Shown here piece after piece: positions 51,501 to 62,400 of a stretch of 64,000 bases of DNA; position 1 is the stretch's first letter, and each line of letters starts with the position of its first letter. This DNA comes from Limanda limanda (Eukaryota > Chordata > Actinopteri > Pleuronectiformes > Pleuronectidae): the NCBI RefSeq assembly GCF_963576545.1, contig NW_026870560.1:746501-810500 (forward strand), read 5' to 3'. The position numbers were made by a program, and so were the translations under genes. The notes below the pieces were generated by a model that saw only the letters and a program-made list of their open reading frames with translations, was not told the origin of the DNA and made no database searches.

Positions 51501-54500
51501 AAGAATATCTCTTTCTCCTATGTGCTTTCATCCCTAACCCTAACCCTAACCCTTCCGAAAGTCGGAGAAGCTCAAGGATGGTACCGATCGATGCGCGCTA
51601 CCCCATTTAGTGGGGGTAGAGCCTACTTGCAAGTCTCTCCGACCTTCACAAAAAAAGTTATTCAAGAATATCTCTTTCTCCTATGTGCTTTCATCCCTAA
51701 CCCTAACCCTAACCCTTCCGAAAGTCGGAGAAGCTCAAGGATGGTACTGATCGATGCGCGCTACCCCATTTAGTGGGGGTAGAGCCTACTTGCAAGTCTC
51801 TCCGACCTTCACAAAAAAAGTTATTCAAGAATATCTCTTTCTCCTATGTGCTTTCATCCCTAACCCTAACCCTAACCCTTCCGAAAGTCGGAGAAGCTCA
51901 AGGATGGTACCGATCGATGCGCGCTACCCCATTTAGTGGGGGTAGAGCCTACTTGCAAGTCTCTCCGACCTTCACAAAAAAAGTTATTCAAGAATATCTC
52001 TTTCTCCTATGTGCTTTCATCCCTAACCCTAACCCTAACCCTTCCGAAAGTCGGAGAAGCTCAAGGATGGTACCGATCGATGCGCGCAACCCCATTTAGT
52101 GGGGGTAGAGCCTACTTGCAAGTCTCTCCGACCTTCACAAAAAAAGTAATTCAAGAATATCTCCTCAGATTTGGGGGAATTTCGTCGGTCGACCTCTTCC
52201 GAAGGTCGTACAAGCTCGGGGATGGTACCAATCGATCCGCAGGACCCAAATTAGTCCAGATGCAACCACTTTCCAAGTCTCTCCGACCTTCACAAAAAAA
52301 GTTATTCAAGAATATCTCTTTCTCCTATGTGCTTTCATCCCTAACCCTAACCCTAACCCTTCCGAAAGTCGGAGAAGCTCAAGGATGGTACCGATCGATG
52401 CGCGCTACCCCATTTAGTGGGGGTAGAGCCTACTTGCAAGTCTCTCCGACCTTCACAAAAAAAGTTATTCAAGAATATCTCTTTCTCCTATGTGCTTTCA
52501 TCCCTAACCCTAACCCTAACCCTTCCGAAAGTCGGAGAAGCTCAAGGATGGTACCGATCGATGCGCGCAACCCCATTTAGTGGGGGTAGAGCCTACTTGC
52601 AAGTCTCTCCGACCTTCACAAAAAAAGTTATTCAAGAATATCTCCTCAGATTTGGGGGAATTTCGTCGGTCGACCTCTTCCGAAGGTCGTACAAGCTCGG
52701 GGATGGTACCAATCGATCCGCAGGACCCAAATTAGTCCAGATGCAACCACTTTCCAAGTCTCTCCGACCTTCACAAAAAAAGTTATTCAAGAATATCTCT
52801 TTCGCCTATGTGCTTTCATCCCTAACCCTAACCCTAACCCTTCCGAAAGTCGGAGAAGCTCAAGGATGGTACCGATCGATGCGCGCAACCCCATTTAGTG
52901 GGGGTAGAGCCTACTTGCAAGTCTCTCCGACCTTCACAAAAAAAGTTATTCAAGAATATCTCCTCAGATTTGGGGGAATTTCGTCGGTCGACCTCTTCCG
53001 AAGGTCGTACAAGCTCGGGGATGGTACCAATCGATCCGCAGGACCCAAATTAGTCCAGATGCAACCACTTTCCAAGTCTCTCCGACCTTCACAAAAAAAG
53101 TTATTCAAGAATATCTCTTTCGCCTATGTGCTTTCATCCCTAACCCTAACCCTAACCCTTCCGAAAGTCGGAGAAGCTCAAGGATGGTACCGATCGATGC
53201 GCGCTACCCCATTTAGTGGGGGTAGAGCCTACTTGCAAGTCTCTCCGACCTTCACAAAAAAAGTTATTCAAGAATATCTCCTCAGATTTGGGGGAATTTC
53301 GTCGGTCGACCTCTTCCGAAGGTCGTACAAGCTCGGAGATGGTACCAATCGATCCGCAGGACCCAAATTAGTCCAGATGCAACCACTTTCCAAGTCTCTC
53401 CGACCTTCACAAAAAAAGTTATTCAAGAATATCTCTTTCTCCTATGTGCTTTCATCCCTAACCCTAACCCTTCCGAAAGTCGGAGAAGCTCAAGGATGGT
53501 ACCGATCGATGCGCGCTACCCCATTTAGTGGGGGTAGAGCCTACTTGCAAGTCTCTCTGACCTTCACAAAAAAAGTTATTCAAGAATATCTCCTCAGATT
53601 TGGGGGAATTTCGTCGGTCGACCTCTTCCGAAGGTCGTACAAGCTCGGGGATGGTACCAATCGATCCGCAGGACCCAAATTAGTCCAGATGCAACCACTT
53701 TCCAAGTCTCTCCGACCTTCACAAAAAAAGTTATTCAAGAATATCTCTTTCTCCTATGTGCTTTCATCCCTAACCCTAACCCTAACCCTTCCGAAAGTCG
53801 GAGAAGCTCATGGATGGTACCGATCGATGCGCGCTACCCCATTTAGTGGGGGCAAAGCCTACTTGCAAGTCTCTCCGACCTTCACAAAAAAAGTTATTCA
53901 AGAATATCTCTTTCTCCTATGTGCTTTCATCCCTAACCCTAACCCTAACCCTTCCGAAAGTCGGAGAAGCTCAATAATGGTACCGATCGATGCGCGCTAC
54001 CCCATTTAGTGGGGGTAGAGCCTACTTGCAAGTCTCTCCGACCTTCACAAAAAAAGTTATTCAAGAATATCTCTTTCTCCTATGTGCTTTCATCCCTAAC
54101 CCTAACCCTAACCCTTCCGAAAGTCGGAGAAGCTCAAGGATGGTACCGATCGATGCGCGCTACCCCATTTAGTGGGGGTAGAGCCTACTTGCAAGTCTCT
54201 CCGACCTTCACAAAAAAAGTTATTCAAGAATATCTCTTTCTCCTATGTGCTTTCATCCCTAACCCTAACCCTAACCCTTCCGAAAGTCGGAGAAGCTCAA
54301 GGATGGTACCGATCGATGCGCGCAACCCCATTTAGTGGGGGTAGAGCCTACTTGCAAGTCTCTCCGACCTTCACAAAAAAAGTTATTCAAGAATATCTCC
54401 TCAGATTTGGGGGAATTTCGTCGGTCGACCTCTTCCGAAGGTCGTACAAGCTCGGGGATGGTACCAATCGATCCGCAGGACCCAAATTAGTCCAGATGCA

Positions 54501-56434
54501 ACCACTTTCCAAGTCTCTCCGACCTTCACAAAAAAAGTTATTCAAGAATATCTCTTTCTCCTATGTGCTTTCATCCCTAACCCTAACCCTAACCCTTCCG
54601 AAAGTCGGAGAAGCTCAAGGATGGTACCTATCGATGCGCGCTACCCCATTTAGTGGGGGTAGAGCCTACTTGCAAGTCTCTCCGACCTTCACAAAAAAAG
54701 TTATTCAAGAATATCTCCTCAGATTTGGGGGAATTTCGTCGGTCGACCTCTTCCGAAGGTCGTACAAGCTCGGAGATGGTACCAATCGATCCGCAGGACC
54801 CAAATTAGTCCAGATGCAACCACTTTCCAAGTCTCTCCGACCTTCACAAAAAAAGTTATTCAAGAATATCTCTTTCTCCTATGTGCTTTCATCCCTAACC
54901 CTAACCCTAACCCTTCCGAAAGTCGGAGAAGCTCAAGGATGGTACCGATCGATGCGCGCTACCCCATTTAGTGGGGGTAGAGCCTACTTGCAAGTCTCTC
55001 CGACCTTCACAAAAAAAGTTATTCAAGAATATCTCCTCAGATTTGGGGGAATTTCGTCGGTCGACCTCTTCCGAAGGTCGTACAAGCTCGGGGATGGTAC
55101 CAATCGATCCGCAGGACCCAAATTAGTCCAGATGCAACCACTTTCCAAGTCTCTCCGACCTTCACAAAAAAAGTTATTCAAGAATATCTCTTTCTCCTAT
55201 GTGCTTTCATCCCTAACCCTAACCCTAACCCTTCCGAAAGTCGGAGAAGCTCATGGATGGTACCGATCGATGCGCGCTACCCCATTTAGTGGGGGCAGAG
55301 CCTACTTGCAAGTCTCTCCGACCTTCACAAAAAAAGTTATTCAAGAATATCTCTTTCTCCTATGTGCTTTCATCCCTAACCCTAACCCTAACCCTTCCGA
55401 AAGTCGGAGAAGCTCAATAATGGTACCGATCGATGCGCGCTACCCCATTTAGTGGGGGTAGAGCCTACTTGCAAGTCTCTCCGACCTTCACAAAAAAAGT
55501 TATTCAAGAATATCTCTTTCTCCTATGTGCTTTCATCCCTAACCCTAACCCTAACCCTTCCGAAAGTCGGAGAAGCTCAAGGATGGTACCGATCGATGCG
55601 CGCTACCCCATTTAGTGGGGGTAGAGCCTACTTGCAAGTCTCTCCGACCTTCACAAAAAAAGTTATTCAAGAATATCTCTTTCTCCTATGTGCTTTCATC
55701 CCTAACCCTAACCCTAACCCTTCCGAAAGTCGGAGAAGCTCAAGGATGGTACCGATCGATGCGCGCAACCCCATTTAGTGGGGGTAGAGCCTACTTGCAA
55801 GTCTCTCCGACCTTCACAAAAAAAGTAATTCAAGAATATCTCCTCAGATTTGGGGGAATTTCGTCGGTCGACCTCTTCCGAAGGTCGTACAAGCTCGGGG
55901 ATGGTACCAATCGATCCGCAGGACCCAAATTAGTCCAGATGCAACCACTTTCCAAGTCTCTCCGACCTTCACAAAAAAAGTTATTCAAGAATATCTCTTT
56001 CTCCTATGTGCTTTCATCCCTAACCCTAACCCTAACCCTTCCGAAAGTCGGAGAAGCTCAAGGATGGTACCGATCGATGCGCGCTACCCCATTTAGTGGG
56101 GGTAGAGCCTACTTGCAAGTCTCTCCGACCTTCACAAAAAAAGTTATTCAAGAATATCTCTTTCTCCTATGTGCTTTCATCCCTAACCCTAACCCTAACC
56201 CTTCCGAAAGTCGGAGAAGCTCAAGGATGGTACCGATCGATGCGCGCAACCCCATTTAGTGGGGGTAGAGCCTACTTGCAAGTCTCTCCGACCTTCACAA
56301 AAAAAGTTATTCAAGAATATCTCCTCAGATTTGGGGGAATTTCGTCGGTTGACCTCTTCCGAAGGTCGTACAAGCTCGGGGATGGTACCAATCGATCCGC
56401 AGGACCCAAATTAGTCCAGATGCAACCACTTTCC
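45562..56434 (+). repeat. Region VI copy 2 of the large tandem duplication (10,873 bp)
   Basis: B starts are 46039, 46357, 46675, 47959, 48277, 48595, 48913, 49231, 49549, 50833, 51151, 52120, 52601, 52919, 53237, 53549, 54356, 54674, 54992, 55799 and 56280. The copy gains 954 bp at 47959-49866 and lacks the 644-bp duplication, which accounts exactly for the length: 10,563 + 954 - 644 = 10,873. Only a few private substitutions were noticed, such as G at 48473 ('aatatgtc') and T at 54629 ('ggtacctatcg'), so the duplication is recent relative to the rest of the array. Confidence 0.92.
47796..49703 (+). repeat. Six consecutive AB dimers (318 bp each) with 954-bp duplication
   Basis: This is the longest strict A-B alternation in the window. 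It contains a 954-bp tandem duplication of three dimers: B47959-48912 and B48913-49866 share 'caagtctttccgacc' and CTGCAG in their first B, and each is preceded by 'gcgcaacccc'. The matching place in copy 1 (37233-38349) has only three dimers. Because each dimer is 318 bp, one open frame of 742 codons runs through 47775-50003; it is a by-product and not a gene. Confidence 0.92.
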
Positions 56435-59400
56435 AAGTCTCTCAGACCTTCACAAAAAAAGTTATTCAAGAATATCTCTTTCTCCTATGTGCTTTCATCC
56501 CTAACCCTAACCCTAACCCTTCCGAAAGTCGGAGAAGCTCAAAGATGGTACCGATCGATGCGCGCTACCCCATTTAGTGGGGGTAGAGCCTACTTGCAAG
56601 TCTCTCCGACCTTCACAAAAAAAGTTATTCAAGAATATCTCCTCAGATTTGGGGGAATTTCGTCGGTCGACCTCTTCCGAAGGTCGTACAAGCTCGGGGA
56701 TGGTACCAATCGATCCGCAGGACCCAAATTAGTCCAGATGCAACCACTTTCCAAGTCTCTCCGACCTTCACAAAAAAAGTTATTCAAGAATATCTCTTTC
56801 TCCTATGTGCTTTCATCCCTAACCCTAACCCTAACCCTTCCGAAAGTCGGAGAAGCTCAAGGATGGTACCGATCGATGCGCGCTACCCCATTTAGTGGGG
56901 GCAGAGCCTACTTGCAAGTCTCTCCGACCTTCACAAAAAAAGTTATTCAAGAATATCTCTTTCTCCTATTTGCTTTCATCCCTAACCCTAACCCTAACCC
57001 TTCCGAAAGTCGGAGAAGCTCAAGGATGGTACCGATCGATGCGCGCTACCCCATTTAGTGGGGGTAGAGCCAACTTGCAAGTCTCTCCGACCTTCACAAA
57101 AAAAGTTATTCAAGAATATCTCTTTCTCCTATGTGCTTTCATCCCTAACCCTAACCCTAACCCTTCCGAAAGTCGGAGAAGCTCAAGGATGGTACCGATC
57201 GATGCGCGTTACCCCATTTAGTGGGGGTAAAGCCTACTTGCAAGTCTCTCCGACCTTCACAAAAAAAGTTATTCAAGAATATCTCTTTCTCCTATGTGCT
57301 TTCATCCCTAACCCTAACCCTAACCCTTCCGAAAGTCGGAGAAGCTCAAGGATGGTACCGATCGATGCGCGCTACCCCATTTAGTGGGGGTAGAGCCTAC
57401 TTGCAAGTCTCTCCGACCTTCACAAAAAAAGTTATTCAAGAATATCTCCTCAGATTTGGGGGAATTTCGTCGGTCGACCTCTTCCGAAGGTCGTACAAGC
57501 TCGGGGATGGTACCAATCGATCCGCAGGACCCAAATTAGTCCAGATGCAACCACTTTCCAAGTCTCTCCGACCTTCACAAAAAAAGTTATTCAAGAATAT
57601 CTCTTTCTCCTATGTGCTTTCATCCCTAACCCTAACCCTAACCCTTCCGAAAGTCGGAGAAGCTCAAGGATGGTACCGATCGATGCGCGCTACCCCATTT
57701 AGTGGGGGTAGAGCCTACTTGCATGTCTCTCCGACCTTCACAAAAAAAGTTATTCAAGAATATCTCTTTCTCCTATGTGCTTTCATCCCTAACCCTAACC
57801 CTAACCCTTCCGAAAGTCGGAGAAGCTCAAGGATGGTACCGATCGATGCGCGCTACCCCATTTAGTGGGGGTAGAGCCTACTTGCAAGTCTCTCCGACCT
57901 TCACAAAAAAAGTTATTCAAGAATATCTCTTTCTCCTATGTGCTTTCATCCCTAACCCTAACCCTAACCCTTCCGAAAGTCGGAGAAGCTCAAGGATGGT
58001 ACTGATCGATGCGCGCTACCCCATTTAGTGGGGGTAGAGCCTACTTGCAAGTCTCTCCGACCTTCACAAAAAAAGTTATTCAAGAATATCTCTTTCTCCT
58101 ATGTGCTTTCATCCCTAACCCTAACCCTAACCCTTCCGAAAGTCGGAGAAGCTCAATAATGGTACCGATCGATGCGCGCTACCCCATTTAGTGGGGGTAG
58201 AGCCTACTTGCAAGTCTCTCCGACCTTCACAAAAAAAGTTATTCAAGAATATCTCTTTCTCCTATGTGCTTTCATCCCTAACCCTAACCCTAACCCTTCC
58301 GAAAGTCGGAGAAGCTCAAGGATGGTACCGATCGATGCGCGCAACCCCATTTAGTGGGGGTAGAGCCTACTTGCAAGTCTCTCCGACCTTCACAAAAAAA
58401 GTAATTCAAGAATATCTCCTCAGATTTGGGGGAATTTCGTCGGTCGACCTCTTTCGAAGGTCGTACAAGCTCGGGGATGGTACCAATCGATCCGCAGGAC
58501 CCAAATTAGTCCAGATGCAACCACTTTCCAAGTCTCTCCGACCTTCACAAAAAAAGTTATTCAAGAATATCTCTTTCTCCTATGTGCTTTCATCCCTAAC
58601 CCTAACCCTAACCCTTCCGAAACTCGGAGAAGCTCAAGGATGGTACCGATCGATGCGCGCAACCCCATTTAGTGGGGGTAGAGCCTACTTGCAAGTCTCT
58701 CCGACCTTCACAAAAAAAGTTATTCAAGAATATCTCCTCAGATTTGGGGGAATTTCGTCGGTCGACCTCTTCCGAAGGTCGTACAAGCTCGGGGATGGTA
58801 CCAATCGATCCGCAGGACCCAAATTAGTCCAGATGCAACCACTTTCCAAGTCTCTCCGACCTTCACAAAAAAAGTTATTCAAGAATATCTCTTTCTCCTA
58901 TGTGCTTTCATCCCTAACCCTAACCCTAACCCTTCCGAAAGTCGGAGAAGCTCAAGGATGGTACCGATCGATGCGCGCTACCCCATTTAGTGGGGGTAGA
59001 GCCTACTTGCAAGTCTCTCCGACCTTCACAAAAAAAGTTATTCAAGAATATCTCCTCAGATTTGGGGGAATTTCGTCGGTCGACCTCTTCCGAAGGTCGT
59101 ACAAGCTCGGGGATGGTACCAATCGATCCGCAGGACCCAAATTAGTCCAGATGCAACCACTTTCCAAGTCTCTCCGACCTTCACAAAAAAAGTTATTCAA
59201 GAATATCTCTTTCTCCTATGTGCTTTCATCCCTAACCCTAACCCTAACCCTTCCGAAAGTCGGAGAAGCTCAAGGATGGTACCGATCGATGCGCGCTACC
59301 CCATTTAGTGGGGGTAGAGCCTACTTGCATGTCTCTCCGACCTTCACAAAAAAAGTTATTCAAGAATATCTCTTTCTCCTATGTGCTTTCATCCCTAACC

Positions 59401-62400
59401 CTAACCCTAACCCTTCCGAAAGTCGGAGAAGCTCAAGGATGGTACCGATCGATGCGCGCTACCCCATTTAGTGGGGGTAGAGCCTACTTGCAAGTCTCTC
59501 CGACCTTCACAAAAAAAGTTATTCAAGAATATCTCTTTCTCCTATGTGCTTTCATCCCTAACCCTAACCCTAACCCTTCCGAAAGTCGGAGAAGCTCAAG
59601 GATGGTACTGATCGATGCGCGCTACCCCATTTAGTGGGGGTAGAGCCTACTTGCAAGTCTCTCCGACCTTCACAAAAAAAGTTATTCAAGAATATCTCTT
59701 TCTCCTATGTGCTTTCATCCCTAACCCTAACCCTAACCCTTCCGAAAGTCGGAGAAGCTCAATAATGGTACCGATCGATGCGCGCTACCCCATTTAGTGG
59801 GGGTAGAGCCTACTTGCAAGTCTCTCCGACCTTCACAAAAAAAGTTATTCAAGAATATCTCTTTCTCCTATGTGCTTTCATCCCTAACCCTAACCCTAAC
59901 CCTTCCGAAAGTCGGAGAAGCTCAAGGATGGTACCGATCGATGCGCGCAACCCCATTTAGTGGGGGTAGAGCCTACTTGCAAGTCTCTCCGACCTTCACA
60001 AAAAAAGTAATTCAAGAATATCTCCTCAGATTTGGGGGAATTTCGTCGGTCGACCTCTTTCGAAGGTCGTACAAGCTCGGGGATGGTACCAATCGATCCG
60101 CAGGACCCAAATTAGTCCAGATGCAACCACTTTCCAAGTCTCTCCGACCTTCACAAAAAAAGTTATTCAAGAATATCTCTTTCTCCTATGTGCTTTCATC
60201 CCTAACCCTAACCCTAACCCTTCCGAAACTCGGAGAAGCTCAAGGATGGTACCGATCGATGCGCGCTACCCCATTTAGTGGGGGTAGAGCCTACTTGCAA
60301 GTCTCTCCGACCTTCACAAAAAAAGTTATTCAAGAATATCTCTTTCTCCTATGTGCTTTCATCCCTAACCCTAACCCTAACCCTTCCGAAAGTCGGAGAA
60401 GCTCAAGGATGGTACCGATCGATGCGCGCTACCCCATTTAGTGGGGGTAGAGCCTACTTGCAAGTCTCTCCGACCTTCACAAAAAAAGTTATTCAAGAAT
60501 ATCTCTTTCTCCTATGTGCTTTCATCCCTAACCCTAACCCTAACCCTTCCGAAAGTCGGAGAAGCTCAAGGATGGTACCGATCGATGCGCGCTACCCCAT
60601 TTAGTGGGGGTAGAGCCTACTTGCAAGTCTCTCCGACCTTCACAAAAAAAGTTATTCAAGAATATCTCTTTCTCCTATGTGCTTTCATCCCTAACCCTAA
60701 CCCTAACCCTTCCGAAAGTCGGAGAAGCTCAAGGATGGTACCGATCGATGCGCGCTACCCCATTTAGTGGGGGTAGAGCCTACTTGCAAGTCTCTCCGAC
60801 CTTCACAAAAAAAGTTATTCAAGAATATCTCTTTCTCCTATGTGCTTTCATCCCTAACCCTAACCCTAACCCTTCCGAAAGTCGGAGAAGCTCAAGGATG
60901 GTACCGATCGATGCGCGCTACCCCATTTAGTGGGGGTAGAGCCTACTTGCAAGTCTCTCCGACCTTCACAAAAAAAGTTATTCAAGAATATCTCTTTCTC
61001 CTATGTGCTTTCATCCCTAACCCTAACCCTAACCCTTCCGAAAGTCGGAGAAGCTCAAGGATGGTACCGATCGATGAGCGCTACCCCATTTAGTGGGGGT
61101 AGAGCCTACTTGCAAGTCTCTCCGACCTTCACAAAAAAAGTTATTCAAGAATATCTCTTTCTCCTATGTGCTTTCATCCCTAACCCTAACCCTAACCCTT
61201 CCGAAAGTCGGAGAAGCTCAAGGATGGTACCGATCGATGCGCGCTACCCCATTTAGTGGGGGTAGAGCCTACTTGCATGTCTCTCCGACCTTCACAAAAA
61301 AAGTTATTCAAGAATATCTCTTTCTCCTATGTGCTTTCATCCCTAACCCTAACCCTAACCCTTCCGAAAGTCGGAGAAGCTCAAGGATGGTACCGATCGA
61401 TGCGCGCTACCCCATTTAGTGGGGGTAGAGCCTACTTGCAAGTCTCTCCGACCTTCACAAAAAAAGTTATTCAAGAATATCTCTTTCTCCTATGTGCTTT
61501 CATCCCTAACCCTAACCCTAACCCTTCCGAAAGTCGGAGAAGCTCAAGGATGGTACTGATCGATGCGCGCTACCCCATTTAGTGGGGGTAGAGCCTACTT
61601 GCAAGTCTCTCCGACCTTCACAAAAAAAGTTATTCAAGAATATCTCTTTCTCCTATGTGCTTTCATCCCTAACCCTAACCCTAACCCTTCCGAAAGTCGG
61701 AGAAGCTCAATAATGGTACCGATCGATGCGCGTTACCCCATTTAGTGGGGGTAGAGCCTACTTGCAAGTCTCTCCGACCTTCACAAAAAAAGTTATTCAA
61801 GAATATCTCTTTCTCCTATGTGCTTTCATCCCTAACCCTAACCCTAACCCTTCCGAAAGTCGGAGAAGCTCAAGGATGGTACCGATCGATGCGCGCAACC
61901 CCATTTAGTGGGGGTAGAGCCTACTTGCAAGTCTCTCCGACCTTCACAAAAAAAGTAATTCAAGAATATCTCCTCAGATTTGGGGGAATTTCGTCGGTCG
62001 ACCTCTTCCGAAGGTCGTACAAGCTCGGGGATGGTACCAATCGATCCGCAGGACCCAAATTAGTCCAGATGCAACCACTTTCCAAGTCTCTCCGACCTTC
62101 ACAAAAAAAGTTATTCAAGAATATCTCTTTCTCCTATGTGCTTTCATCCCTAACCCTAACCCTAACCCTTCCGAAAGTCGGAGAAGCTCAAGGATGGTAC
62201 CGATCGATGCGCGCTACCCCATTTAGTGGGGGTAGAGCCTACTTGCAAGTCTCTCCGACCTTCACAAAAAAAGTTATTCAAGAATATCTCTTTCTCCTAT
62301 GTGCTTTCATCCCTAACCCTAACCCTAACCCTTCCGAAAGTCGGAGAAGCTCAAGGATGGTACCGATCGATGCGCGCTACCCCATTTAGTGGGGGTAGAG

